From Ferruginibacter sp. (GTDB lineage Bacteria; Bacteroidota; Bacteroidia; Chitinophagales; Chitinophagaceae): DNA of 59,832 nucleotides. Below are positions 18,090 to 29,400 of the stretch, one piece after another (position 1 is the first letter of the stretch; every line of letters starts with the position of its first letter). Position numbers and translations under genes: made by a program. Where the stretch lies: NCBI GenBank assembly GCA_025362235.1, contig JANYGZ010000090.1, positions 1 through 59,832 of the forward strand. Direction: 5' to 3'. A model generated the notes under the pieces. It was not told where the DNA came from. It saw nothing but the letters and a program-made list of their open reading frames with translations, and ran no database searches.

Positions 18090-19781
18090 TTATTTATTTT
18101 TCTTATTTAAAAAAACAGCAAAAATAAAAATACCCATTACAGCAACAAGTCCAATCAGCAGGTAAATAAATAAATGACTGGATTTTTTTTGAGGAATTTC
18201 TGTTATTGTTATTAATTGGTTGATTGCAACATTATTGATTGTTTGCTTGTTTCCTCCTGTCCAGTAAATAGTAATCTTATCTATTTTGGTAGCATTGGCT
18301 AACCCAAAATGAGCTATTACAGAACTTTGCGAAAGATGGCTGGAAGCTCCTCCATCAATTTCACGAATCATTTTTTTTCCTCCTGCTTCAACTTCAATTT
18401 TTGAGCCTATACCATGACTTTCCGCATTGATACCTTTTAGTGCAATTTTTATCCAATTACCAGAGGTTGAATCGTTCCGGAAAAGTTTGGTAACGGATGG
18501 TACAGGATAATCTGGCAGAACAGGTTCCTGGTTTACCACCAATAAATCAAGGTCGCCATCATTGTCAAAATCAAACACTACAGAACCACGGCCTATCCCA
18601 TAATCAGCGAGGCCAACAGCACGGGCATGTTCTTCAAATCTGCCGCCAAGATTCTCAAAATAAAAATTAGCCATTGGAACACAATTTGGGTTTAGATCAC
18701 CATTGGCAACAAATAAATCTACGTCTCCATCGTTATCAAAATCGGCAAAATTGGCACCCCAGCTAATGGCAAAAAATTGCATTCCCAATTCCTGTGCTTT
18801 ATTTACAAATGGCTTACCGGGTCCCTGGTTTACCATAAAAAAATTGAATTTTATATTGGTCATGTAATAGTCCATCAACCCATCATTATTATAATCACCT
18901 ACCGCTGTTCCCATCGAGTTAATCTTTAGGTCCATCCCTTTTTCTTTCGCAACATTTGTAAAACTTTCTCTTGGGTAATTATTTTCTAACAACATATCAG
19001 GGGTGCGTTTATAACCAAAATCATGGTTTATAAATAAGTCCTGGTCTCCATCATTATCATAATCTGTAAAAATTCCGCCAAAGCCAAAGCCACGGAAATC
19101 CAGTCCATAATCATCATAAACGTCGCGAAATTTTTTCCCATGCTCATTGAGTAATAAATTTCCTTTTGCTATCTGGTTAGCTTCAACAACAGTATTGTCG
19201 TTGATAACGCTGAGCTTTCCTTTATACTCATTGAAATAATTTCCAACATACAAATCAGGCCATCCATCGGCATTGAAATCTCCAAAACTTGCGGAAGTAC
19301 TGAACGTAAAAAGCTGATCAAGGCCATACTCTTTGGTGGCATCACGAAAAGTGCCATTTCCATTGTTAAGAAATAATAAGTTGATTGCTCTTGGGATCAC
19401 TTCTTTCTTATCTCTGCGTGTAATTGTAGTAATAAACAAATCAACAAATCCATCGCGGTTTACATCAGCTCCTGTTACACCCTGGGTTACAAAATTTTTA
19501 GTTATTGTCAGGCCCGACTTTTCAAAAACATTGGTGAATGTTCCATCGCCATTATTTTTGTACAACACATCGTCATTCATTCCCCCGGTAATATATACAT
19601 CTTCGTAGCCGTCTTTATTAAAATCAATCACACAGGCGCCCCCGCCAAACATTCCTTCGTACACTTTGAATACATGTTTGATTCCTGACTGAGCAGTTAC
19701 ATCGGTAAAGCGGGTTTGACACAGGCTTTTAACGGTGAACAGAATGATAAAAACTAATAGGATTGGCGAGCGGTAGAGCAT
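18090..19781 (-). CDS. CRTAC1-like FG-GAP/VCBS repeat protein with ASPIC/UnbV domain
   Basis: 563 residues. Signal peptide ending SLCQ, then about seven FG-GAP/VCBS blades with Ca-binding loops such as DFNKDGYEDVY, DYDNDGDQDLF and DFDNDGDLDLL, forming a beta-propeller. The ASPIC/UnbV domain follows (NWIKIALKG, ESHGIGSKIEVEAGGK, HFGLANATKID). The C-terminus has one transmembrane helix and a KKNK tail, suggesting anchoring in the inner membrane or another envelope layer. It is the last gene of the susCD-linked run, 21 bp after the haloperoxidase-like gene. Likely surface or periplasmic binding role; ligand unknown. Confidence 0.85.
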   Translation of the reverse strand: MLYRSPILLVFIILFTVKSLCQTRFTDVTAQSGIKHVFKVYEGMFGGGACVIDFNKDGYEDVYITGGMNDDVLYKNNGDGTFTNVFEKSGLTITKNFVTQGVTGADVNRDGFVDLFITTITRRDKKEVIPRAINLLFLNNGNGTFRDATKEYGLDQLFTFSTSASFGDFNADGWPDLYVGNYFNEYKGKLSVINDNTVVEANQIAKGNLLLNEHGKKFRDVYDDYGLDFRGFGFGGIFTDYDNDGDQDLFINHDFGYKRTPDMLLENNYPRESFTNVAKEKGMDLKINSMGTAVGDYNNDGLMDYYMTNIKFNFFMVNQGPGKPFVNKAQELGMQFFAISWGANFADFDNDGDVDLFVANGDLNPNCVPMANFYFENLGGRFEEHARAVGLADYGIGRGSVVFDFDNDGDLDLLVVNQEPVLPDYPVPSVTKLFRNDSTSGNWIKIALKGINAESHGIGSKIEVEAGGKKMIREIDGGASSHLSQSSVIAHFGLANATKIDKITIYWTGGNKQTINNVAINQLITITEIPQKKSSHLFIYLLIGLVAVMGIFIFAVFLNKKNK

Positions 19782-19802
19782 TTTATTAATATGTTTATGG
19801 TG

Positions 19803-21155
19803 TTATTTTTTCCAGTGTAACCGGTCAATATTATTGGCAATTTCTTTTCCTTTTTCCAATCCTCTTTGATTGTCTTGTGGAATATGGATGCCTCCGTAAA
19901 AACGTGAGTTAGCGGTTTCTTCTGCTGCTTGCCAAAAAGAGTTATAATGACGGGCTTTAAAATCTGCATTTCTAATTTCATCCCTTGGGCGGCCCACATG
20001 CGCACTATCAGAAAAAGAAAAATTATCTCCATATAAATCTGCCAGTACAATAGCTGCGGCCGCTGCTTGTATGGCATGCCCGGAAGGAAACGCAGGAAAA
20101 GGCGGATCTGGCCAAAAAGATTCCCATTGTTGATCCATATGTTCAGTAACATAAGTATTTGCCCGTTCCGAAAAAAACTGGTATTTCCATTTCCAGCAAT
20201 CTACATATGCATCTGATACAGCCATCCCTACACGGGCAAAGGTTTCGGCGCACTTTATTAAACCAGGTTTAGTTTGTCGGATAGCTGTAATAGCAAAATA
20301 ATAAGAATGGCCCGGTGGGGTGAAAGTTACGTCCGGGTCATCACTCCACCAGATAGCAATTTCTTTCTCCTCCTGACTTAATGTTTTTCTTTTATCATAC
20401 ACCAGTTTAAATTGATTGTAGTAAGCAGACCCTGAAACAGTATCAAATGGTATAAACGCCGGGGCAACAACAATCGAATCAGCTGCTAAAAAAGTACGAT
20501 TTTTTCCCCAATGCGGTTGAAGTGGGTAATGACTAAAAGATTGTGCATACAACGCAGGTTTCCAGCCACCCGGCCTGTTGGGGAAAATTAATTTTTTATC
20601 GAAGTTGTTAAGATATCCACGGTGACCGCCGTCTGTTTTTGACCATTCAAAAATCAGTTGCGCAATTTTTTTACCATATAAAACAGACCTGTTTACAACC
20701 GCTTCATCGGGTGTTTTTGTTTTTAGAACAGTTTCAAAATCCTGTTCAAGAGAGTCAATTTTATTTTTGTTTGTATCAGAAGTCTGGATGTAAATATTTC
20801 GTAAAATCTCTGCCTGTCCTGCATTTAAAACCAACAGCCAATTATACGTAACCCCTTTTTCGGGTAATGGCAAACTACCTAATCCATTTAACTGCGGAGC
20901 CACAGATTGATATTCCGGAAGACCATTTACTACAGATTCATACATGGTGAGTCCTATATAGCCAAAACAGCGGGAAGCAAAAGTAGGGGTATTGGCAGGT
21001 GTGTTTTTGGTAATATAATTTGTCATGTCTGCCCAGCCAGTTGCCACTTCATAATCTTCCGGCAATCTTTTATTCGGCTGCTTACACGACGAAACTATAC
21101 ATACAATTGTAAGGCTGATTATAAAAAATTTCTTCCAAAATTTTTCCTGTATCAT
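19803..21155 (-). CDS. PAP2/vanadium-dependent haloperoxidase-family lipoprotein
   Basis: 450 residues. Lipoprotein signal with VSSC (about 21-24). The C-terminal third carries the phosphatase/haloperoxidase core: FPSGHAIQAAAAA and SRFYGGIHIPQDNQRG, in which the first His and the SR..GxHxxxD set hold phosphate or vanadate. The all-alpha N-terminal part (SRCFGYIGLTMYESVV) is typical of the Bacteroidota haloperoxidase-like family. Whether it oxidises halides or removes phosphate cannot be decided from motifs. It overlaps the upstream CRTAC1-like gene by 4 bp, so the two are translationally coupled. Confidence 0.85.
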   Translation of the reverse strand: MIQEKFWKKFFIISLTIVCIVSSCKQPNKRLPEDYEVATGWADMTNYITKNTPANTPTFASRCFGYIGLTMYESVVNGLPEYQSVAPQLNGLGSLPLPEKGVTYNWLLVLNAGQAEILRNIYIQTSDTNKNKIDSLEQDFETVLKTKTPDEAVVNRSVLYGKKIAQLIFEWSKTDGGHRGYLNNFDKKLIFPNRPGGWKPALYAQSFSHYPLQPHWGKNRTFLAADSIVVAPAFIPFDTVSGSAYYNQFKLVYDKRKTLSQEEKEIAIWWSDDPDVTFTPPGHSYYFAITAIRQTKPGLIKCAETFARVGMAVSDAYVDCWKWKYQFFSERANTYVTEHMDQQWESFWPDPPFPAFPSGHAIQAAAAAIVLADLYGDNFSFSDSAHVGRPRDEIRNADFKARHYNSFWQAAEETANSRFYGGIHIPQDNQRGLEKGKEIANNIDRLHWKK

Positions 21156-24100
21156 TTTTTTTGATTAGATAAAGTATAGGCAATTACATTTTTACCATTG
21201 ATACCAAAATAAATTTGCTTATTTATTTGAACACAACTTCGTACATCACCCCAAATATTAAAACCCGATTCGTTTTGTTTGATGTATTTAAAATTTCCTT
21301 TTCCATCTCCTTCCAGCAATACTCCATAATTGGCATCAAATTTCCCCAGCCTTATTTTTGAATGACTGTTATTACCACAAAGGAGCAAATCTGTTTTTCC
21401 ATCATTATTAAAATCAATTTGATTAATGGTATAAACCGGGGAGTACTGTGCCTCAATGGGTAATTCACCCATCTTAAATTTTCCTGATGGGCTATTAATA
21501 AAACAAGTAGTACTCATTTGACCGGCTGAAAGATGACCGGCATCTTTCAATTCGTTTTGCTGAAAAAGATTGTCCATTGTTACATCAGCATAACTTTTAA
21601 AAGTAAAAAAGCGTTTACGCATAAACGGTAGCTGAGCTACCAGCTCATCCTTTGTAATGTATGGATACCTTATATTTTGGATATAGAAACTAAATAATGG
21701 ATCAACAGAACCATTGTGATCAAAGTCGCTGTAATACATTTCAAGCGGCTCCTTTTCGGAAGCTTTGAATTGTGTATTCAATCCCATATTTCCTATAATA
21801 AGATCGGGACGTTGATCTGAATTAAAATCACCCACAGTAATTGTGTTCCACCATCCTGAATATGGTTTGTCAAAAAACCGGCTCGTAGAATTTATCAGCT
21901 TTCCGTTTTGCTGGCTAAAAACCGTTACCGGCATCCATTCTCCTACAATTATCAATTCATTCTTTTTATCAAGATCAAGATCGGCCCATACTGCATCTGT
22001 TACCATTCCCAATATAGAGAGCTCTGGGCATATTTTTTCAGTTTGATCTGAAAAATTTCCCTTGCCATCATTTATCAAAATATAACTTTTGGGAGTTTCG
22101 GGGTAACGACCAGGAACAACTCTTCCACCAACAAAAATATCGGGTGTGCCATCTCCATTAATATCCTGTATTTTTACACAGGATTTACTGCCTCTTATGT
22201 CTGGGAGCCCATTGCTTTTTATAAAATTATTATTACCATCATTGAGGTATAGACGGTCTTGCAGCAACGAATCTGTTGCAGTAAGATTATCATACCCGCC
22301 GCTTGCAATATAAATATCCGGATGACCATCACCATTAGCATCGAACACTGCTATTGCTGCATCTTTATAGCCTTTATCCTGGTCAAATGCAGGGATTTTT
22401 TTTAATATCAGGGCTCCATTTTTTTGTTGCATAAATACACGTGTGGCTTCGCCGGCAGAGCCTCCGATAATTAAATCCTCCAGGCCATCCTTGTTCAAAT
22501 CATATTTAGTCATACACGGACTACTATAGGAGAACTGGCTGATCAATAACAGTTGCCTGTTAAAGTCATTGATACTTGTATCCTGGTTGTTATTTTTTAT
22601 ATTGGTTGAAGTTTCAGTAAACCATTTTACATTCTGCTTAACAGGCGAGGTTTTGTCCAAAGCATCTTTTTCGGAAATGCTTAGCAGTTGGTTAGCTTTT
22701 ATATTATAGAGCTTTTGTACTTTACTGCTGTTCCACGTAATTATAAGAGAGTCTATTTTTTCTGCATTACCTAAGCCAAAATGCAGTGTGAAAGAAACAT
22801 TAGAGAGATAGCCTCTAGCAGGGTTTTGCTCCAGTGTTTGTATTTGCTCATTGCTAAAAAGTTTCAGCTTTGCACCCAGGCCCTGCGTATTTCCACCTTC
22901 GCCAATAAGGTGTACCTGAAGAAAATGATTGGTGTTTAGTTTTTGTGATTCATTTTGATAAATAAATGCCGGTTGATTTATGTTATTTACAACAAGATCC
23001 AGATCTCCATCATTGTCCAGGTCTGCGTAGATGGCACCGTTGCTATTGGAAGGCCGGTTGATACCCCAATCTATATTATTGTTTTGAAACGATTTGCCAT
23101 GTTTATTTTGAAAGATATAATTTGTGACATTTGATGATGGCATTTCTTTTATAATTTGCATAACATCCTCACGCTGCAATCTTCCTTTTTCTTTTACATA
23201 ATCATTCATATAATTAATGAAGTCCAGGTTGGTATAATCACTTTTATATCCATTGGTAATATATAAATCTTTCCAGCCATCATTATCATAATCTGCAAAC
23301 AATGCACTCCAACTCCAGTCGGTGTTAGATATACCTTCTATCTGTCCGATCTCGCTGAAAGTACCATTGCCGTTATTTAACTGCAGCATGTTGCGCATGT
23401 ATTGATAATAAAATCCACTGCGTACATTCTCATTAAACTTATCGTAGTTGTCGGGAGTTAGTAAAAGCTTTTGCCGGTGGTTATCTTCCGGCAACATATC
23501 AAGGGTAAAAATATCAGGAAGGCCATCATTATTAATATCAGCTACATCATTACCCATAGAAAATTGGCTGGTATGTCCAATGCTGGTTTTTAATTGATTT
23601 GTAAAGGTTCCGTTTTTATTATTGATGTAAAAACAATCGGGAACTGAATAATCATTCGATACATAAAAATCTGGCCACCCATCTCCATTAAAATCAGCAA
23701 TGCCAAGCCCCAAGCCATAACTTAATTCAGAACCATTGATACCTGAAGCGATAGTTACATCTTCAAATTTGCCATTGGTTTGTTTGTACAAACGAAGCCC
23801 TTTATCAGGATTGTCCTGTTTAAACAATTGTGCAGTACCTGCCTCATTCAATAAAGGTAAATTTTTAGGGTTGTGATTAAGCAGCAACATATCAAGGTCG
23901 CCATCTTTATCGTAGTCAAAGAAGTAAGACTGATTACTGAAGCCGGTGCTGGCTAATCCATACGCCGCAGCCCTTTCTTCAAATATTGGATTCCCCTGGC
24001 TATCATTTCCGGTATTTATAAAAAGTTGATTGGCTCTTTTTTCTGGCGGTAATGCACCGGAATAGCACAAGTAAATATCCAATTTACCATCGGCATTTAT

Positions 24101-24496
24101 ATCAACTGCATTAACCCCCGTTTTCCAGGGACCCGGCCTTCCGCCTGCACCGGAAATTGCTGTAATATCCTGGAATTGCATATTACCTTTATTGAGGTAT
24201 AGTTTATTGTCACCCATATTGGAAGTAAAATAAAGATCAATCTTTCCATCGTTATTAAAATCGCCGGAAGCTACACCTCCACCGTTATAAAAATACTCAT
24301 ACATCAATATATTGGTATTCAAACCTTCGGTAAGGGTGTTCTGGAAATTAATATTGGTCTGCTCCGGAGCTAGTAAAGTAAACAGGTGGTTACCAGTTTC
24401 TACTTTCTGTTCTGTATTTTGTTCCTGTTCATGACAGCCATAAAATAAAAAACTGCCCGACAGTATTGCGTTAAAAAATATCCTGTTTATGTTCAT
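21152..24496 (-). CDS. Large CRTAC1-like VCBS/ASPIC lipoprotein
   Basis: 1114 residues. Probable lipoprotein (FLFYGC at about 15-20). Two sets of FG-GAP/VCBS blades with loops such as DFNNDGKIDLYF, DYDKDGDLDML and DVNGDG-like motifs flank a central ASPIC/UnbV domain (about 560-640, HLIGEGGNTQGLGAKLKLF). The second set (about 690-1090) contains DLNKDGLEDLI and DINGDGTPDIF. Proteins of this size are common beside SusC/SusD genes in Chitinophagaceae, and a role in handling or displaying the substrate at the cell surface is plausible. A strong terminator hairpin separates it from susD. Confidence 0.87.
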   Translation of the reverse strand: MNINRIFFNAILSGSFLFYGCHEQEQNTEQKVETGNHLFTLLAPEQTNINFQNTLTEGLNTNILMYEYFYNGGGVASGDFNNDGKIDLYFTSNMGDNKLYLNKGNMQFQDITAISGAGGRPGPWKTGVNAVDINADGKLDIYLCYSGALPPEKRANQLFINTGNDSQGNPIFEERAAAYGLASTGFSNQSYFFDYDKDGDLDMLLLNHNPKNLPLLNEAGTAQLFKQDNPDKGLRLYKQTNGKFEDVTIASGINGSELSYGLGLGIADFNGDGWPDFYVSNDYSVPDCFYINNKNGTFTNQLKTSIGHTSQFSMGNDVADINNDGLPDIFTLDMLPEDNHRQKLLLTPDNYDKFNENVRSGFYYQYMRNMLQLNNGNGTFSEIGQIEGISNTDWSWSALFADYDNDGWKDLYITNGYKSDYTNLDFINYMNDYVKEKGRLQREDVMQIIKEMPSSNVTNYIFQNKHGKSFQNNNIDWGINRPSNSNGAIYADLDNDGDLDLVVNNINQPAFIYQNESQKLNTNHFLQVHLIGEGGNTQGLGAKLKLFSNEQIQTLEQNPARGYLSNVSFTLHFGLGNAEKIDSLIITWNSSKVQKLYNIKANQLLSISEKDALDKTSPVKQNVKWFTETSTNIKNNNQDTSINDFNRQLLLISQFSYSSPCMTKYDLNKDGLEDLIIGGSAGEATRVFMQQKNGALILKKIPAFDQDKGYKDAAIAVFDANGDGHPDIYIASGGYDNLTATDSLLQDRLYLNDGNNNFIKSNGLPDIRGSKSCVKIQDINGDGTPDIFVGGRVVPGRYPETPKSYILINDGKGNFSDQTEKICPELSILGMVTDAVWADLDLDKKNELIIVGEWMPVTVFSQQNGKLINSTSRFFDKPYSGWWNTITVGDFNSDQRPDLIIGNMGLNTQFKASEKEPLEMYYSDFDHNGSVDPLFSFYIQNIRYPYITKDELVAQLPFMRKRFFTFKSYADVTMDNLFQQNELKDAGHLSAGQMSTTCFINSPSGKFKMGELPIEAQYSPVYTINQIDFNNDGKTDLLLCGNNSHSKIRLGKFDANYGVLLEGDGKGNFKYIKQNESGFNIWGDVRSCVQINKQIYFGINGKNVIAYTLSNQKK

Positions 24497-24514
24497 TTGA
24501 GATTGGTCAAAAGT

Positions 24515-24547
24515 AAAAAATCTATTCCTGAAAGGAATAGATTTTTT
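24515..24547. terminator. Strong hairpin terminator between SusD and the CRTAC1-like gene
   Basis: AAAAAATCTATTCCT and its perfect 15-bp reverse complement are separated by GAA and end in six T residues on either strand. On the minus strand it follows the susD stop by about 30 bp, so it may stop or attenuate transcription into the three downstream genes. Confidence 0.8.
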
Positions 24548-24575
24548 ACTTGATGTTAAGGTTATTAATTCTTGT

Positions 24576-26453
24576 TTAAAAACCAGGATTATTTACCAGT
24601 TTATTATTCGTATTCACTTCGTCCCTGCTAATAGCACGGTAGTACATTTTATCATCCCATACCCTTGTTTCATTTTCTGTGTTATCAACCACTGTGTAGG
24701 TATAATCATACACTGAAGTATCATTACGGTAAGGTACCAATGGACTCTTGCCTGGCTTTAGTTTCGCGGTTACTTTAATAACCTTAATGCCACGCCCAAC
24801 TGTAGTAGCGGGAATCATCCACCTGCGGGCATCATAATAGCGGTGTTCTTCATAAACCAGTTCAATTCTCCTTTCATTACGGTACTGGTCTTTTAAAGCT
24901 GATCCTGAAGCTGTAATAGCAGGCATACCGGCACGGAATCTTATTTTGTTCAACCAGGTTCTCGCTTCCGCATCCTGGCCTAATTCAATACAGGCTTCCG
25001 CATAATTCAGCGCTACTTCAGTATAGCGTATAAATGGCCATGGAATGATCTGTGCGTTTGACTGGTTATCAGCAAGGGCAGGATTAGGATCAATGAACTT
25101 CTTTGCCCAATAATGCGTACGGCTGCCATTCCAGTTTTCCACAACAGATTCGCGTGTATCGATACCATTAATGGTACCTCCTGCGCCGTCATCATAATAG
25201 CCGCTTTGTATTTGATTCGCTGGATCTTTACCGGCTACATCTGCAGGTCTCGGTTTCCAGTTTGCGCCATCATAAAGAATAGAGGCGTAAAAACGAGGAT
25301 CACGATTGGTATAAGGAGCCGCCTTTTGTGCAGGATTGCTCCAGTCAAATTTACTGCCATCCATCATTTGATAGTCATCAACCAATTGTTGTATTGGAGT
25401 ATTTCCTGACCAGTTATGATAGCCATTCGGCCCGTTATTGATACCATAATGGTTTCCACCCAGCGGCCAGTTATCTTCCTGAGTATACAGTGCGGAAGAA
25501 CTACGCTGAAAAATCAATTCTACTGCTGCAGAAGCATCACCAATAGCACTTTTACCTCCCATGGCAATAGACTGGTAATTGGCACTCCCTTCTACGGCAG
25601 AAACTGGTGCTGAAAGGTTTAACTTGTACCCTGTTGCAGAATCCAAAACAGCTTTAGCGGCGTCTTTAGCAGCTTGCCATCTTGCAGTTCTGTCACCAGC
25701 GGGATAAGCTAGCAGTTCAAGGTGTGCGTAACCGCCCAAAACACTTGAATTTGCTTTTACGGTTGGCCCATCATGCAGGTCGCTTGCTGCATATAACAGC
25801 ACACGGGCTTTTAGTGCTAAGGCGGCTAATTTTGAAGCCCTGCCATCCTGGGTGCTTTTGCCATACAGTAGGGTAGCTGCCATGTCCAGGTCTTTTACAA
25901 TAAATTGTACGCACTCGGCATAAGTATTCCTTGCAATTGTATAATCGTCATTAAGACCATATGGCTTGTCAATAAGGGGTACACCGCCGTATATCCTGAG
26001 TAACTGCTGGTAATAATAGGCCCTTAGGAAATAAGCTTCCCCTAAAAGACGGTCTCTAAGTACCTTATCACTAAAAGTAGAAGTGGGCAGGTTAGTAATG
26101 GCAACATTTGCAGAACGGATAGCGGAGAACATTGGTCCCCACCTGTAGGTATCGCTCATCCATGCAAGGTTAGATGGTGTTTCTGTTCCTTGTGTAAAGG
26201 TATTGATATTTCTCCCGGCATGAGTAAACATGGCTTCATCCGTATAAGCAGCCATTGCCTGTTCTTCAAAACCTCCATACCCAAGGTGTGCATAAACACC
26301 GTAAATAAACGCCTGTGAAAGCGGGCCGTCAGCCCAGGTAGCTTCACTGGAAACTGAACTCAGCGGCTTTGTATTCAAAAAATCCTTATTACAGGAAACG
26401 GTGAATACCAGCACAACTGACAGGCATCCAAAAATAAATTTCATCTTTTTCAT
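24576..26453 (-). CDS. SusD/RagB family nutrient-binding outer-membrane lipoprotein
   Basis: 625 residues. Lipoprotein signal with VSC (about 19-21) followed by NKDFLNTKPLSS, the standard SusD opening. The TPR-rich N-terminal part (FLRAYYYQQLLRIYGGVPLI) and the C-terminal signature (RNERRIELVYEEHRYYDARR) are clear. SusD acts as a lid on the SusC barrel and captures the substrate at the cell surface. It lies 10 bp downstream of susC. Nothing in the sequence identifies the ligand. Confidence 0.96.
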   Translation of the reverse strand: MKKMKFIFGCLSVVLVFTVSCNKDFLNTKPLSSVSSEATWADGPLSQAFIYGVYAHLGYGGFEEQAMAAYTDEAMFTHAGRNINTFTQGTETPSNLAWMSDTYRWGPMFSAIRSANVAITNLPTSTFSDKVLRDRLLGEAYFLRAYYYQQLLRIYGGVPLIDKPYGLNDDYTIARNTYAECVQFIVKDLDMAATLLYGKSTQDGRASKLAALALKARVLLYAASDLHDGPTVKANSSVLGGYAHLELLAYPAGDRTARWQAAKDAAKAVLDSATGYKLNLSAPVSAVEGSANYQSIAMGGKSAIGDASAAVELIFQRSSSALYTQEDNWPLGGNHYGINNGPNGYHNWSGNTPIQQLVDDYQMMDGSKFDWSNPAQKAAPYTNRDPRFYASILYDGANWKPRPADVAGKDPANQIQSGYYDDGAGGTINGIDTRESVVENWNGSRTHYWAKKFIDPNPALADNQSNAQIIPWPFIRYTEVALNYAEACIELGQDAEARTWLNKIRFRAGMPAITASGSALKDQYRNERRIELVYEEHRYYDARRWMIPATTVGRGIKVIKVTAKLKPGKSPLVPYRNDTSVYDYTYTVVDNTENETRVWDDKMYYRAISRDEVNTNNKLVNNPGF

Positions 26454-26463
26454 ATTTTATCGT

Positions 26464-29400
26464 TTAGAATGTTAAACTTAAGCCTCCATTAATTGTTCTG
26501 GCTTGTGGATAGTACTGTCCACTTTGATTAGTACTTTCCGGATCGTAAATCTTGTATTTATTAAAAGTAACTAAATTAAGACCGTTGATGAAAAATCGAA
26601 GGCTGCTAATTTTCATTTTTGCCAGTACGTTGGCTGGAAGTGTGTATCCCAGCTCGAAATTCTTTAACCGAAGGTAATTTTTATCATATAAATAATAAGT
26701 GTTGTTCCCAAAATTCCCTCCTGTATAGTAGGTATCACCTCTGCTGGCGAGCCTTGGATCTGTGCTGCTTGGGTTATCAATCGTCCACCTGTGATCATAA
26801 GAATACTTCAGATAGTTTCCAATATCCCCGGATTCTGTTTGAATATGGATGGCAGCTCCTGATGCACCCTGGAATAACATACTCAGGTCAAAAGATTTAT
26901 AACGAAGTTCAAATGTGATGCCGTAATTCAAAGTTGGCACAGTGTTTTTATCCAATCGTACTTGGTCGTCAGCTGTAATCTTACCATCATGATTATAATC
27001 CATAATTTTCATATCACCAGGAAGCAATTTTTTTGTTACACCACTGTAGTCAATAGTATTTTTGTCAATTTCAGCCTGGTCTTTGAACGCGCCGTCTGAT
27101 TGATAAACCAGGTAAGCACCGATTGGGTTGCCTTCCTGTCTCTGGTAACTCGGTACTCCAGGGTTTTCATCCATGTACACCACCTTGTTATGTGCATAGC
27201 CACCATTTATACCGGCTCTAAATAGCAGGTCCTTGCTAAATTTACCGTTATAGGCAAAACTGAATTCATATCCATGGTTGTCAACCCTTCCACCATTTAC
27301 AGGAGGTAATAAAGGCGAAATTCCAGCAGATTCAGGGGTTGAACCAGTTTTTTGAATGAGTATCTGGTCGCGTTTGTTCATAAAATACTCTAGTGTAATA
27401 TCAAGATGATTATTAAAAATGGTAGCATCCATACCCACATTGTAATTATTTGCTCTTTCCCATGTAAAATTAGGGTTAGCTAAAACGTGTTCGCCCAAAG
27501 TAGTAACTACAGCACCATTTATCGGGTATTGTCCACCACTATAATTAGAAAGGTAAGCATATTCTTGTAATTGACCATTATAGTATACCTGATCATTACC
27601 CATTTGGCCATAAGATGCCCTTAATTTCAGGTTGTTTACCCACGATACTTTGAAGAAATCTTCTTTGGTGATATTCCATCCCAATAATAACCCTGGAAAA
27701 AATCCAAAGCGGTGATCTGGAGGAAATATATAAGAACCATCATAGCGCCAGATAAATTCAGCCAGGTATTTTTCTTTGTAATTGTATTGCGCCCTGCCGT
27801 AGTAACCAAGGCGTGCTCTGTTATAAGCATTGCCATCTGTATTTTGTGCTGTTTGTCCACCAAAAAATAATTGGTCAATAGCAGTAGATATATAATTCCT
27901 GCGAAAGGCAAGAAATCCTTCACCTTTAAATTCTTCTTTAGTTACACCAGCCATTAAACCAAAGGTATGTTCACCAATTTTTTTGTCATAGCTTAATATG
28001 GCTGTTAAGTTGGTATTTAATACAGATTTGTATGACTGCGATAACCTGGGGTCTGTAAAATTAGACCTGATGGCACCTACCAATTTTGGAGTTATACCAT
28101 CCGCTTCGTACGTAACTTTATCCCAGTAATACAATGTCCATGGTGTTTGCCATACTTTTGAAGTCTGGCTATTTTTATCAATGGCACCAGATAAAGTAAG
28201 TTTCAGCCCGCTCACCCATGGGTTGGTAATATCTATTGAGCCATTTGCCTGTATAAAATCTGTTGGATTATTATTATAACCGGTAGCATTGGTAGTGATT
28301 ACATAAGGGTTTTGCCCGTTTTCAATATCCGGGCCTGGCTTTCCGTTTGGCCAAACTTCAGGCTCATTGGGACGACCTCTCATCAGCATGCGAAAAATAG
28401 ATCCAGCACTTTCCGTTGGAAAATTCCTGTCTTCTCTCCTTACCATGATGCCAAGTGTGGTGCTGATATAATTATTCACTTTGGCAGTAAGGTTTGTTCT
28501 GAAATTATACTGATTATATTTTGTAGCTGTATTCTTGTAATAAGCGTCCTGGGTCACATAGCCGAGAGAAGAAAAGAATCTTACATTTTCGTTGCCACCG
28601 CTTATCTGCAGGTTATGGCGGCTTTGGGGTGACCATGTATTAAATGCATCTTTAAACCAATTGGTATTGGGATGACCCCATGGATCACTACCATCTGCAA
28701 ATTTTTTCACATCATCAGGGCTGAATTGGGCATTAATAGTACTTACTCCAGATGCTACTGGTACATATTTTCCTGTGGTCTTTATTGCAGCAGATGCAGC
28801 TGACCACTCTTCAGGATTATTTCTTAAACCATTATAGATACCTAATTCATTCATAATACTGGCATATTGAGATGCATTGGACAGTTCGGGAACCAATGTA
28901 GGCTGACTGGCACCATAGTTAAAATCATAAGTAATCTTAGGTTTACCAGAGTTCCCTTTCTTTGTTGTTACTATAATTGCACCATTGGCAGCCCTTGCAC
29001 CATAAATGGCAGCAGAGGCATCTTTTAGCACAGAAATTGATTCAACATCCCTTGGGTTTAACCTGCCCAGGCCGCCATCCCTATCAGGGACACCATCAAT
29101 AACAATGAGTGGGCTGTTGTTCCCTAATGTGTTGGTACCGCGGATAGAAATAGTGGCGCCATCATAGCCAGGCTCACCACTTGTTTGAATGACTACAAGG
29201 CCAGGTAAACGACCCGCCAGTGAATTCGACATATCTACAGCGGGAGATCTCACCAAAACGTCCCCTTTAATGGCACTCACAGCACCGGTAACGGTTACCT
29301 TTTTTTGAGTACCATAGCCTACAACTACCACTTCATTGAGGTCATTTACTGCAGTAGCCATATTAATGGCAAAAGTTGTATTAGTTCCAACTAGTTTTTC

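Noticed and set aside
25113..25876. Several plus-strand frames of 60-100 codons opposite the SusD gene
   Set aside because: All are antisense shadows of the SusD gene, without family features or promoters.
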